A stretch of DNA of 64,000 nt from Boswellia sacra (Eukaryota > Streptophyta > Magnoliopsida > Sapindales > Burseraceae): the NCBI GenBank assembly GCA_013180625.2, contig SNVD02014776.1:496001-560000 (forward strand). Reading direction: 5' to 3'. Below are positions 1 through 11,233 of the stretch, one piece after another. A model generated the notes under the pieces. That model ran no database searches and had not been told where the DNA came from. It saw only the letters and a program-made list of their open reading frames with translations. The position numbers and the translations under genes are program-made. Position 1 is the first letter of the stretch. Each line of letters begins with the position of its first letter.

Positions 1-1033
1 CTAATTCAAACAATCGAAAACAATCAAAATCAAACAAGGCTATTCTAGCCCAACCCAAGCATTCAAAGGGTGATATGATAATTTTTACACATTCTATGCT
101 ATTTCCTAGAATGCTTCAAGGCAATTATAAGTTCTTTTAATCATGTTTCTAATCATGTGCTCTTAAGCATGATTCTAAGCTTTCACAAAGAAAATTAAAT
201 TTCTCAAACATGCTTCCAATAAAGAAGAGATAACGGACTTACCTCGACACGCTTATCCATCTCGTAAAATAAAGAAAAGGGTTAAATAATTCATAAAATT
301 CTAAACATGCTTCTAATCATAAAATTAAATCATAAACATGCTTATTCTAAGCAAGAAAAGTAAATAAGCAAATAGGGGGGAGAAGAGATGATTACTCTCA
401 AGACGTATCCTGTTCGGGTTTAGAGCAATAGAATGCCTAAAAATCTTTAAACTAGAAAAGACTTTTTGAATTCTCGAGTGTGTCTTCAAAAGAGAAAAGA
501 GATTATTATATTCAATAATCAGTGTGTCTTGAAAGTGAGGAGAGGGGGTGTTTATATAGTGGAGGGTTAGAGTTGAAAAAGGAAGCAAAGTTCAAAAAAG
601 GAAGGTTTGAAATAAAAAATTCCAAATTTAGGGGATCAACAATCGAGCGGTTGTTGGCAAACCATTGGGCGGCTGTATGATTGCTGGCCAACTGTTCTCC
701 CTCTAGTCCTTCCATTTTTGGCACTTTGCAGTGCTGTCCCTTCTGACCTTTGTCTGTTCGATCACACATAACTTTTCAAGTTTAAATCTTTTTGTGATTT
801 GTAAATTTCCACAAAAACTAGACATTTATAGCTTCGCAACAGTATTTGATTCATCATTAGATTCCTCCTAAATTAATTTCGGTGATTTTTTGAAGTCACA
901 TATTAGTTTTCAAGACCTTTCATTGGTTACCTCTTGCCTTTCCTTTCTTGACCTCTGAGGGCATTTTGATCATTTCTATTACTCGATGTTCATCTTTATT
1001 TCATCATTGAGCCTCAAAAATTCAATGTCTACA
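1..1033 (-). repeat. Partial LTR of a retrotransposon, cut by the window edge
   Basis: On the minus strand the block begins at 1033 with TGTAGACATTGAATTTTTGA, a start common in plant Ty3-type LTRs. A minus-strand TATA-like CTATATAAAC lies near 549-558. Pyrimidine-rich, R/U5-like sequence runs on towards the left edge. No coding domain is visible. Whether this is a solo LTR or the end of a complete element cannot be told, because the other end is outside the window. Short reading frames at 325-588 and 512-769 have no recognisable content. Confidence 0.45.
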
Positions 1034-1768
1034 ACTAGTGTAATGGGTTGGTGTTGCAAGCCGTCAAAATCCATTCATAGCAATGGCTGCTGTTCTACAT
1101 CAAAACAAGTCCTTTGCAGCACAAATTTATTATAATTAACATGATCCACAAATTGTGAACTAGAGCATTAAGTAGTAAAAGTTAGCCTGCAACCGAGTTT
1201 CAAGGCTTGAGTTCTTCCCCTATTAATTAGAACCTTATGATTAATCTAACGAAACAAGTAGAAAGTCTGGATGTTTGCTATAATGCAAGAGCTCGGACTA
1301 TAGAAGCTTTGTGTGTGTTTGTATTAAGAATATATGCTGCATCCCGCAGGTTTTGAGGAAGCCAGGGAATCATCTAGAGGGTTTAGTTTGCTTATTTTGT
1401 AGTCGTGATCTCTCAACAACTAAACTAATATACAATGAAACATAGGATGAGAGCTAGAGTTTTTTGTTCGTCAAGAGGTTGTAATTCTACCATGTGGCCA
1501 TGCCTATCATGCCAAATATTGGGAGTTTAATACACATCAAGAGCAGGCCATGGATCCCCCGTGCTTGCTGTATGTTAGTGCATTGTCTTGGTCTTAAATT
1601 ATTATCTCGACAGTATTCAATCAATGCACTATTTTTCTTTCTTTCTTCTATAATTAGGGGCATTAATTAAGGAACTAATATTGTTTCATTGAGTTGCAAA
1701 TTAAGGGTGCACAATTTACTCATATTGGACTAAGATATCTTCTCTTAAATTTGCTATCATAGAGTATA
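1034..1768. other. Intergenic, no gene seen
   Basis: AT-rich host sequence between the partial LTR and the copia element. I find no reading frame, repeat or RNA gene that I can support. Confidence 0.6.
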
Positions 1769-1773
1769 ACAAA

Positions 1774-2680
1774 TGAGAGTTCTGGAGGTATGCAGTTATA
1801 AGAAATATAACAGTAAACTGTAATGTAAATCGGCACAGAAGGATTTTTACGTGGTTCGGTTATAAAAACCTACGTCCACGGACAGCTATAGAGCTACAAT
1901 TCACTACGTTCTTGTTTGTACAATCTTTAGGATCTTTTACAGTGCTGACTCACTCTCACGCACAGACCTAATCTTTGACAAACAAAATCTTCGCAAAGAT
2001 CCTAAACACTAGTGACACTGCTCACTTTCTGTCATAGATAACTTAACAGAACACTGTTAAGTTATACATAACACCCGAAGTCTGACACAGAATTACATAA
2101 ATACTTAACCCTCAAGTTATCCCAAGTGTCTACTAACTCATACAGACTCAATCAACAACTCATGTACGATTTCTACCACTCATACATGAATCAAAAGACT
2201 CAAAGAATCAAATCAAAGAAGACATTCCTTTTGCATTGAAGCTCTCTTCTATGAATTCATGGAATGCCAAACTCAAGACTCTCTCACAACCAAAACAGCC
2301 AACACCTTAATTTCTCAATCACGTAATCAACCGCCTGAATAGCTTTGTATATATATAGTGAGAGGTCTGACCGAAATCTCCTAAAACTCCTGTAAAAATT
2401 CTAATCAAAATCATATTAGGATTAGGAGAAATAAAATGGGAAGTGTTATAAACAAACTCCAAAAGGAATTAGGATAAATAAATATTCTCCTATTCTAATT
2501 AGGATACAAGATATTATATCCTAATCAAAAGAGATATTTATTACAAATCAAATACTTTCTAAAATATAATTCTAGAAACATTAAAATAGGAATAAAAATA
2601 AGATTCTTGTTTTATCACAAGTTGATCAAAACTCGTCATGTGCTTGGCACATGCATATGTAGTAGACTTTGACACCAACA
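1774..2680 (-). repeat. 3' LTR of the Sirevirus-like element
   Basis: This 907-bp repeat matches 11234-12139 along its whole length. On the element strand it starts TGTTGGTGTCAAAG and ends CTCTCA. A minus-strand TATATATA lies near 2349. The plus-strand motif ACGTGGTTCGG ... CCTACGTCCACGG (1850-1882) can fold into a hairpin and recurs in the unrelated LTR nested in this element. Confidence 0.95.
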
Positions 2681-2693
2681 ATCTCCCCCTTTT
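2681..2693 (-). other. Polypurine tract of the Sirevirus-like element
   Basis: On the element strand AAAAAGGGGGAGAT abuts the LTR start TGTTGG. This is the plus-strand primer site expected just upstream of a 3' LTR. Confidence 0.85.
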
Positions 2694-4339
2694 TAGCAAC
2701 TTGTGATGAAAACACCAAACTGTTTCTGATCAGAGAACATCACACATGATAAGTCAATCATAATAAGCTATCATGAAATAGCAAACAGAAATTGTCATGT
2801 GTAAAGAATTGACCAGTGAGCTGTTACAAAACTCATAACAAAACACTGTCAGAATAAGTATATCCTGCAATCAAAATGACTTTGTCAAACTGATCAAGCA
2901 ACGCACTTTAATCAATTCATGATTAATCAATTCATGATCACAACAATTATATCAATCAATGCAATCAGATCATGATCAGAGCAAAAACATCCAAGCAAGA
3001 CATTCATCAAATCAATATATCTCGAATGCACACATAAAGCAAACATAAGAAGTTCTTCTTACTCCCCTTACTACTTACTTACATCCCTAGAGAAACAAGC
3101 AACAAAAATATAAACAAAATAGAAGTAAGTAACCACGATAATATCAGATATAACAAAAAGATCAGAAAATCAAAAAACTCTTTGATCTCCCCCTTGATTT
3201 CAGCACAAGTGCCAAAATCACTTGACGAAGTCTTGAAGACTTGCGAACTGGAGAAGAAGAGGAACTACCAGTGCACTTCCTAAGTCTGTCAGCCTTTGTT
3301 TTATATCTTTTCCCTATTATGGTTGGAGTTGGTTGCGCTGAAGCTGCAGGAGCAGGTTGTTCTTTAGCTTTGTCAGAAGAAGTGGCAGTGACTTCAGCTA
3401 CAATTCTTCGAATCTCCCTGTCATATCTCTCTGCACTGGTTTTGGCCTTTCCATATGCAACTTCCTTTGTGAAGTGTACTTCTCGAACTTCTGCTTGATG
3501 TCGGCTATGAGAAACTTATTGGTCTGCAAAAAATTTCCAGAACAGAAAGAGAGAAGCAAGATGCAAGACAGGGAAGAAACTGTTGTGGGAGTATGGAATA
3601 AACAGAAGAAGCCCAAAACTGATTCGTAATATAGTAGGCCAAATTTTAAAACAATTTTGTTAACAAAAATTAATGTCAAATCTATTTCCAAAATCGTTTC
3701 ATAACTGACATTTATGGACAAAAATTCAAATTTGATTCCAATTTGAATAAGGAATTCTAATAGAATCAGGATTCCCGCCACTGAAACTTCTCTCCCTCAA
3801 TTCAATAATGCTGGCATGGCATTTTTGACACATGGACACACAAGAAAATCAAATTTCGGATAAGTACAAAGAGCACCGTATGTTATGAAAAATGTAACAG
3901 AACACAGTTAAAAATAACATAACAACAATATCTGATCATAATATGAATCATTCTAAGAAAACATATTCAAGAGCTATTTTATTTTCTTTTAATTATTTCA
4001 TCACTTAATCTAATTGAGTGATCAACTTGAGCATGCTTCTTACACACACAAAAGTTAGTCTCAATGTGAATTTGCTAAATAATACAGTAGCTTTCACACA
4101 TGTATAGAGGTATCCCTTTTCCATTTGAGTGGGTGACCTCACCATATTTCCTAAATACAATGAAGTTACTCTCAATGGATGGCTTTCACACATCATATAC
4201 TGGTAACCCTCTCTGTATTTTTCATTTTTAAACCAGTATTTAATTAGTCACATAATTTTTTATATCACAGCTCACACATGCTTAATTAGAAGAAAACTTA
4301 TGATATTGCAGATGCAATTAACATAACAGTAAGCAGTGT
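2694..4339 (-). other. Non-pol 3' region of the Sirevirus-like element
   Basis: This 1.65-kb stretch lies between the RNase H stop and the polypurine tract. In some Sireviruses this position holds an envelope-like ORF. Here no long frame survives; the longest minus-strand frame (3398-3781) has a charged end and no domain I recognise. A second purine tract, AAGGGGGAGATC on the minus strand (3185-3196), copies the true one. Confidence 0.6.
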
Positions 4340-6049
4340 TCACTCATATAACTGACAGATACCTAAGGCTTTTCTTAGATTTTCAAACCTTGTTGTATCC
4401 AATGCCTTAGTGAACAAGTCAGTCAATTGTCTATCAGTGGAGATGTGTTCAATGTGTATCACCTTAGACTCTACTAGTTCCCTTATAAAATGGTATCTTA
4501 TGTCAATGTGTTTTGTTCTAGAATGCTGAACAGGATTTTTGGAAATATTTATAGCACTAGTAGTATTATCACAAAACACAGCTATAGGCTTTTGTTCAAT
4601 ACCACAATCACTCAACATTTGCTTCATCCATAACATTTGCGTACAACAACTCCCTGCTGCTATGTATTCGGCTTCAGCTATAGATAAGGAAATTGAATTC
4701 TGCTTCTTACTGTGCCATGAAACCAAGTTAGTACCAAGATAAAAACAACCTCCTGAAGTACTTTTTCTGTTATATGCATTTCCTGCCCAATCTGCATCAC
4801 TGAACCCTGCAAGATAATCATTTGTATCTTTAGAAAACCATATTCCATAATCATGTATTCCATGAACATACTTGATGATTCTCTTAGCTGCTGCAAGATG
4901 TGATTCTTTGGGATTTGCTTGAAACCTTGTATAAAGTCCTACACTGAAGCTTAAATCTGGTCTGTTTGCTGTGAGGTATAGTAGGCTGCCAATAATGCTT
5001 CTGTACAAACTTGCATCAACATCTTTTCCTGCATTGTCTTTTGAAAGTTTAAGGTTAGTACTGATAGGAGTTTTCATTGGTTTTGCATTCTTAAGTCCAA
5101 ATTTCTTGACAAGATTCTTTGCATATTTTGATTGAGATATGAATATCCCATCATCCATTTGCTTAACCTGTAATCCAAGAAAGAAATTTAATTCTCCTAC
5201 CATGCTCATCTCAAACTCTTCCTGCATCAACTTAACAAACTCATTAGTTTTGCTTTTGTTAGTTGATCCGAAGACAATGTCATCAACATATATTTGAGCA
5301 ACAATAAAATAGTTAGATGCATGTTTGATAAACAAAGTCTTATCATTGCTGCCTCTTTTATAACCTTTGTTGATCAAAAAGTTTGTCAACCTTTCATACC
5401 AAGCTCTAGGAGCTTGTTTCAAACCATACAAAGCTTTGTGCAATCTATACACAAAATCAGGATGTTTAGGATCTTCAAATCCCTTACGCTGTTCAACAAA
5501 AACTTCTTCATTGAGATAGCCATTTAAAAATGCTGTATTAACATCCATTTGGTACAATTTAAAATCAAGCAAACAAGCCATTGCAAGTATTAATCTGATT
5601 GACTCAAGTCTAGCTACTGGTACAAAGGTTTCATCAAAGTCTATGCCTTCTACTTGTGTGTAACCTTGTGCAACTAGCCTAGCCTTATTTCTTACTACTT
5701 GTCCACTTTCATCAGTTTTATTTTTGAATATCCATTTAGTTCCAATGACATTTACATTTTTTGGTCTAGGAACTAATTCCCACATTTCATTTCTTTTAAA
5801 TTGATTAAGTTCATCTTGCATAGCTTGAATCCACACATCTTCCCTTAAGGCTTCTTTCACATTTTTTGGTTCAACTAAAGAAACATAACATGCAAACCGT
5901 ACATTATTTCTTAACTCGTTGGATGTGCCTTCTGAATCCATGTGGGTGGATCTTTTCTCTTCATCATCCTGGATTGAACTTCTGTTCAAATCTGAGTTGT
6001 CAGATGTTACTATTACGTCAGGTGTAACAGTAGCTATTTCCTCTTTCAT
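4340..6049 (-). CDS. Copia reverse transcriptase and RNase H (open frame inside a defective element)
   Basis: An uninterrupted 569-residue frame covers the C-terminal half of a copia polyprotein, which copies the element's RNA into DNA in cytoplasmic particles. The reverse transcriptase domain runs from about residue 85 to 330. It contains KWIFKNK, the first catalytic aspartate in QMDVNTAFLNG (D169) and the YVDD active site at 254-257. The copia-type RNase H follows, with DADWAG near 425 and SIAEAEYIAAG after it, ending in the usual TKALDTTRFENLR. The chosen start is only the first methionine after an upstream stop; in the intact element this was continuous with integrase. The frame is well kept, in contrast to the broken gag and integrase, which fits recent insertion or trans use. 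A separately translated product is unlikely. Confidence 0.9.
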   Translation of the reverse strand: MKEEIATVTPDVIVTSDNSDLNRSSIQDDEEKRSTHMDSEGTSNELRNNVRFACYVSLVEPKNVKEALREDVWIQAMQDELNQFKRNEMWELVPRPKNVNVIGTKWIFKNKTDESGQVVRNKARLVAQGYTQVEGIDFDETFVPVARLESIRLILAMACLLDFKLYQMDVNTAFLNGYLNEEVFVEQRKGFEDPKHPDFVYRLHKALYGLKQAPRAWYERLTNFLINKGYKRGSNDKTLFIKHASNYFIVAQIYVDDIVFGSTNKSKTNEFVKLMQEEFEMSMVGELNFFLGLQVKQMDDGIFISQSKYAKNLVKKFGLKNAKPMKTPISTNLKLSKDNAGKDVDASLYRSIIGSLLYLTANRPDLSFSVGLYTRFQANPKESHLAAAKRIIKYVHGIHDYGIWFSKDTNDYLAGFSDADWAGNAYNRKSTSGGCFYLGTNLVSWHSKKQNSISLSIAEAEYIAAGSCCTQMLWMKQMLSDCGIEQKPIAVFCDNTTSAINISKNPVQHSRTKHIDIRYHFIRELVESKVIHIEHISTDRQLTDLFTKALDTTRFENLRKALGICQLYE

Positions 6050-6208
6050 AACAGCATCTTCCTTTTTGTTGCTGTATGAATCTGATTTTTCTATCTCTTC
6101 TGTGAAGCTGGTTATGCTTTCCTATTATGAGTACTTTGCATAATCATCAAGGTCATCAAATACTACGTTTGTAGATTTCATGACTGCCTCAGTTCTTAGA
6201 TTGTAAAC

Positions 6209-6981
6209 TCAAAATGCTTTGCTGTTTTGAACATATCCCACGAAGACTCCTTCATCACTCCTTGGATCTAATTTTCCTAACAGTTCTCTGTCGTTTAAGA
6301 TGTAACACTTGCAACCAAAAACATGAAAATATTTCAAATTAAGTTTTCTTCCTTTCAAAATTTCATAAGGTGTCTGGTTAGTGCCAGGTCTAAGAAAAAC
6401 TCTATTTGAAATATAACAAGCAGTGCTTATTGCTTCAGCCCATAGCCTCTTGGTCAACTTTTTGCTATTGAGCATCACTCTAGCCATCTCTTGAAGAGTT
6501 CGATTCTTCCTTTCCACAATGCCATTCTGTTCAAGGGTTTTAGGAGCTGAAAATTCATGATCAATTCCATGGTATTTGCAAAAGTCAGCGTATCTAACGT
6601 TTTCAAACTCTTTTCCACGATCACTTCTTATTCTCACAATCCTTCCAATGTTCCTATTTTGCTCATTCTCAAGCTTAACACAAAGATTCCTGAAAGCTTC
6701 AAAAGTGTCAGATTTTTATTTAATGAAATCAACCCAAGTATATCTAGAAAAATCATCCACACAAACAAATATATATCTCTTACCTGTAATGTTTCAATTT
6801 GCATAGGACCCATAAGATCCATGTGAAGCAAATCAAGTATTTTAGATGTGCTAAGATGTGGATTAGACTTGTGTGAACTTCTAATTTGTTTTTCCATTTG
6901 ACATGGTCCACAAATTCCATTAACTTTGTCATCAAGTTTAGGAACTCTTTTTACAGCACCTAACTTAGTTAATTTAACCAA
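6209..6981 (-). pseudogene. Copia integrase fragment, frameshifted
   Basis: Two overlapping frames together cover most of a retroviral-type integrase, which joins element DNA to the host chromosome. The first (6634-6981) has the end of the zinc-binding region (GPCQMEKQ) and the first catalytic aspartate in LLHMDLMGPM. It then loses frame near 6700-6720. The second (6209-6637) resumes with IRSDRGKEFEN (second aspartate) and NGIVERKNRT (glutamate), followed by the C-terminal GCKCYILN and EGVFVGY motifs. The shift between the first and second catalytic residues breaks the core. A further stop separates it from the reverse transcriptase frame at about 6200. Confidence 0.85.
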
Positions 6982-6999
6982 GTCTTTGTAATTTAGGTG

Positions 7000-7313
7000 T
7001 CATAATTTTTTATGCCACAATTCTAAATTCGAAATCCTAGCATGAAATGCAATTTCTACCAAATAACAATTATCCAAAGATCTATTACCTTCTGGAATGC
7101 ATTTACCAAAATTATCTAAGACCATGCATTTGTTTTGTGTGAAATTAACTATATACTTGTCATCACAAATCTGACTAATAATAATAAGATTAGCTTTCAA
7201 ACCTTCAACCAGCAAGACATTTTCAAAATTGGGTAGGCCTTTGACATTCAAAGTTCCTTTACCAATGATCTTACTTTTTTCTCCATTTCTATAGGTAACA
7301 TTACCATCCCTGC
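7000..7313 (-). pseudogene. Copia pre-integrase segment cut by the nested LTR
   Basis: Minus-strand residues NVLLVEGLKANLIIISQICD and NLELWHKKL are the protease-to-integrase linker and the GAG-pre-integrase motif of copia elements. After WHKKL the frame hits a stop (TGA) and then continues as HLNYKDLVKLTK. The upstream side ends at the 5-bp target duplication CCTGC (7309-7313) of the nested LTR, so the protease and this part are now 2 kb apart. Confidence 0.8.
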
Positions 7314-7627
7314 TGTTGACTCAGGTATGGCAACCCAAGAGGGGGGGTGAATTGGGTTTTTATTTATAAAAACGATTTAGAAAACTTTTCTTGAAAGATC
7401 AAAATTATTTAACTCTTTCTTTGAGAATAAAGGTGAAGAAGATGAAAAAAGAATGCAATCAAGAGAATAGAAATAAAGAACAATCACAAGTGCAAGTTAA
7501 TGTAAAGAGATAGGGATAGAGAGAGTGCAAACTCAATTTACGTGGTTCGGCAAACCTTGCCTACGTCCACGGGCTCCTAGCTCCACGAGCTAAGCTTTCC
7601 ACTAAGTTGTAGAAATCTTTACAACTT

Positions 7628-8092
7628 GCTTGATGAACAACCTCACCAAGACTTTTTCTTCCAACTCTTGATAACACCACACCAAGAGTTCTTCTTGATG
7701 AACAACCTCACCAAGGCAACTTCCTTCAACTCTTGATAACACCACACCAAGAGTTCTTCTTGATGAACAACCTCACCAAGGCAACTTCCTTCAACTCTTG
7801 ATAACACCACACCAAGAGTTCTTCTTGATGAACAACCTCACCAAGGCAACTTCCTTCAACCCTTGATAACACCACACCAAGAGTTCTTCTTGATGAACAA
7901 CCTCACCAAGGCAACTTTCTTCAACCCTTGATAACACCACACCAAGAATTCTTCTTGATGAACAACCTCACCAAGGCAACTTCCTTCAACTCTTGATAAC
8001 ACCACACCAAGAGTTCTTCTTGATGAACAACCTCACCAAGGCAACTTCCTTCAACTCTTGATAACACACAACAAGAGTTCTCTCAAGGATAA
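7628..8092. repeat. 65-bp tandem array inside the solo LTR, seven units
   Basis: The landmark TTGATGAACAACCTCACCAA recurs with exact 65-bp spacing (GATG at 7632, 7697, 7762, 7827, 7892, 7957 and 8022). Units differ by single bases. The related LTR at 26849 has only two units, so the array expands and contracts. Confidence 0.93.
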
Positions 8093-8439
8093 CTATTATC
8101 CTTTACAAGAATATCTCACTCTCACCACAATACAAGAACAAGGATAATTTTTATAACAAAAATACAACTCTCTTCAAAGAGTAGATAAAGAATATAAAAG
8201 CTCTCTAGACTTGATATTTCTCTTGTTTTTTTTTTCTTGATAGATGCTTCTCTTCCTCTTACTGAATGCATAGGAGAAGGGCTCCTTTTATAGGCAAATG
8301 AGATGAACTTAATCAAGTGAAGACACCAACTCCAAATTTTCTACCCACCATAAAAACTATAATCTTGTCTGCCATTTTTGTCAATGTTCCGTTTGAAATT
8401 TGAAAATAATCAAAACATAAAAATCTGCATAATTGAATA

Positions 8440-9080
8440 AGCTTTCCAACTCATCAAGAACCAAGTCATTTGGATATTTTTAGCTCAAGATATGGCCAAA
8501 ACATCATTCGGTGCTTGTGTGACTTGATTTTTCTTTCTTGTGTCAGTCCACCGACTTGCATGTGTATTACGTCAGCCTTCCATTTGAAATTTGAATTTCT
8601 TCAAAGAATATGAAATGTGCTCCATTGAAGCATCTTTCCAATTCCACAAGAATCAAGTCATTTGAATATTTCTATCTTAAGATATGGACAAAACATCATT
8701 CAGTGCTCATATGAGTTGATTTTTCTTCTCTGTGTCAGTCTACCGAATTGCATGTCAATTATGTCGGCCTTTCATTTGAAATTTGAATTTCTTCAAAACA
8801 TATGAAATGTGCTCATTAAGTCATCTTTCCAATTCTGTAAGAATTAAGTCATTTTGATTTTTCTAGCTCAAGATATGTCCAAAGGAGTATTCGGTGCTCA
8901 TGTCAGCTGCTTCCATTTGTCTTTCAACTTACATGATGATTTGGACAATCTTGCACTTGAAATTTGAATTTCTTTAAAACATATGAAATGTTATAAATTA
9001 AGTAAGCTTTCCAAAGGCTCAAGAATCACTGTTATTTGGATATTTGTAGAGAAATATATGACCAATTGATTGAACATTAC
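8440..9080. repeat. Diverged ~190-bp tandem repeats inside the solo LTR
   Basis: The phrase AAGTCATTTGGATATTT, a following CAAGATATG and later TTTGAAATTTGAATTTCTT recur about every 184-192 bp (near 8462, 8654, 8845 and 9030). Units are much more diverged than the 65-bp array, so this duplication is older. The copy at 26849 shows the same arrangement. Confidence 0.75.
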
Positions 9081-9303
9081 TCATGTGTCACATTCCTTGA
9101 ATCAAACCTTGTTCTTAAACTTTGGTGCCTTTAACATGTAGTCTTCTCCTTAGTTTCAACACTTCATTTTAATAAGCCTCTTCTTGATTTTACAAATATT
9201 TCATTGAATCTTATTCTTGCACATAAGTAAACATATTAGTAACATCTTATGAATCAATGTGTATTATTATCATCAAAATTATCATGTAGCCTTAGGGCTA
9301 ACA

Positions 9304-9827
9304 CCTGCATACTTTAAAATCTGTTAAAAACTGTTTATTTCCAGTCATATGCCTGGAAAATACCACAAACCGTTAGAAGTATGTTCAAGAGTAGTAAGAG
9401 CAACATGACATACTGTTTTGTCTTTCTTAACCCACTGCAGTTGTGATTTTGATAACAGTTTGAACTGTTTTGATCTTTTATGCAAAAGATTTAACAATTT
9501 AAAGCATCTAGGCCTAATATGTCCCTTTTTACCATAAAAATAGCAAATAGGAATGAATTTCCTTACCTTTTTAGGACTGGATTTGAAAGAACTTAGAGAA
9601 GAGACAAATGTTTCACTGCTCTTGGAATTAGGACTTGACTTTAAAGAGTTAAGTTCAAAATTCTTACCTGATGTTGAATTTTTCACAAAAACTATTTTTG
9701 ATGAAGATGCAACATTATCTTCTGTATATCCCACTCCATGTTTGTTGGAGTTGTCTCTTCCAAGACTCAAGACCTGATCAAGTTTGGCTGCTCCAATTTT
9801 GAGTTGATCAACACCTCTTGCTTTCAA
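9304..9827 (-). pseudogene. End of copia gag and remnant of protease
   Basis: Minus-strand translation gives a Lys/Ser-rich linker, then CYFYGKKGHIRPRCFKL, a second zinc-knuckle-like motif (C, Y in place of the second Cys, H, C), then VCHVALTT and LWYF. In copia proteases LWYF is followed at once by the catalytic Asp-Ser-Gly. Here the bases encoding it are missing and the frame is lost, although the next motif (RHMTG) can be read in another frame. The retained sequence stops at the target duplication of the nested LTR. This loss alone would disable polyprotein processing. Confidence 0.78.
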
Positions 9828-11170
9828 CCAGTTTTGTTATGATTTTCTCAATATGTACTATTTTGTCTGTCAAAACAGTTTTCAATTCTGTGATCTGATT
9901 TTCAGCAAAGGATTTTTCACATTCCAACTACTCAATCTTCTTCTTTAAGGCTTTAATTTCTTCCTTCTGATTCAGTCATTCACCATAGAGTGCGTTGTAT
10001 GTCTCTTGCAACTCTTCATAGTATTCTGGTCCATCTTCTTCATCCGAATGATCAATACTGTTTCTGTAATTTTCTGTTATGTCAGACATAACAGCTTTCC
10101 CTTTATTTGCTGCAGATGCTGTAAATGCAACAAAATTGCTCATGCAATCTTGATCTTCTGACTCTGATTCTGATTCATCACTCCAGGTTGCTGTCAACCC
10201 TTTATTCTTCTTCTTGAGATTTGCACATTCAGATTGAATATGCCCATAACCAAAACATTCATAACACTGAATTTGCCCTTTCTTTTCAGGTTGTTTTGGC
10301 TTCCTCTTGTCATTCTACCTTGCTGAACTTTCTGAATTTTTCTTCGCTTGAGTTTGATGGCTTTCCTTGATTCTTTTTCCTGAAATTTCTTTTCATAAAC
10401 TTGACATAATTTCTTGTTAGAAAAGCAATCTGTTTAGAATCAGTTTCATCAAGCTCATCGCTACTTTCATCATCAGATTTTTCAGTTTAAACATTTAATA
10501 CAATGCTTTTACCTTTTTGCTTCCTAGTACTTTGATTAATTTCAAAGTTTTGGAGGATGCCAATCAGTTCATCAACCCTCATCTCATCAGTGTTTTTAAT
10601 TTCCTCAATGGTTGAAATTTTAGGTTGAAATTTATCTAGAACAAACCTAATTATCTTGCTAACAATTTCTGCATCAGTGAAAGTTTTGCCAAGCATGTAT
10701 GCCGAATTTGTAATGTGACATATCTTAGAGTAAAATTCAGAAATTGACTCATCCTCATACATCATCAAATTTTCAAATTGAGAATTAAGTCTCATCAGTT
10801 TAGATCTTTTAACAGATGCGGTACTTTTATGTTTTACCTCAAGTATGTCCTATGCTTCCTTGGCTGCTTTGCGCCTTGCAATCTGTCGAAAGTTGTTTAA
10901 GTCCACTGCAGCAAAAATTGCATTAAGAGCCTTTGAATTCCAACTGGAATGTCGGTATTCTTCATCAGTCCATTCATCTTCAGGTTTGGGTTCGGAATCA
11001 TCAGAAGCATTCAACTTTGTTGGTGGTGTCCATCCTTTAAGCACACTAGTCCATGCCCTGTCATCAAGAGATTTGATATACATCATCATTCTTACCTTCC
11101 AATATGAATAATTACCATCATCAAGACTGGGTGGTTGTGTTCCGGATCCTCCAGTGTGAATAAACTCCAT
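9828..11170 (-). pseudogene. Copia gag, broken by stops and frameshifts
   Basis: Gag forms the particle that packages element RNA. The first frame (10850-11170) begins MEFIHTGGSGTQPPSLDDGN and continues YSYWKVRMMMYIKSLDDRAW, the usual N-terminus of copia gag. The central UBN2-type part is at 10487-10795 (FENLMMYEDESISEFYSKIC). A zinc knuckle CYECFGYGHIQSEC (CX2CX4HX4C) lies at about 10228-10269, followed by an acidic tail at 9976-10197. Stops and shifts separate the pieces, so no full gag can be made. Confidence 0.85.
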
Positions 11171-11212
11171 CCTTCCAGATCAGTATGATCGTTTTCTTCA
11201 CTTGTCTATCAG

Positions 11213-11231
11213 TGAACCTGCTCTGATACCA
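11213..11231 (-). other. Primer binding site, initiator tRNA-Met
   Basis: Two bases after the 5' LTR on the element strand comes TGGTATCAGAGCAGGTTCA, complementary to the 3' end of plant initiator tRNA-Met over its first 12 bases. This primes minus-strand DNA synthesis. Confidence 0.93.
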
Positions 11232-11233
11232 AT

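Larger units (their letters stand above)
7314..9303 (-). mobile_element. Solo LTR, 1990 bp, nested in the copia protease region
   Basis: The insertion starts TGTTGACTCAGG, ends GGGCTAACA on the plus strand, and is flanked by CCTGC on both sides (7309-7313 and 9304-9308). TG...CA ends, a 5-bp duplication and no internal coding region make it a solo LTR. A second copy at 26849-28460 has polypurine-like sequence after its right end, which places the parent element on the minus strand. Inside are a 65-bp tandem array and about four diverged units of about 190 bp. The motif ACGTGGTTCGGC ... CCTACGTCCACGG occurs at about 7541-7572. Confidence 0.9.
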
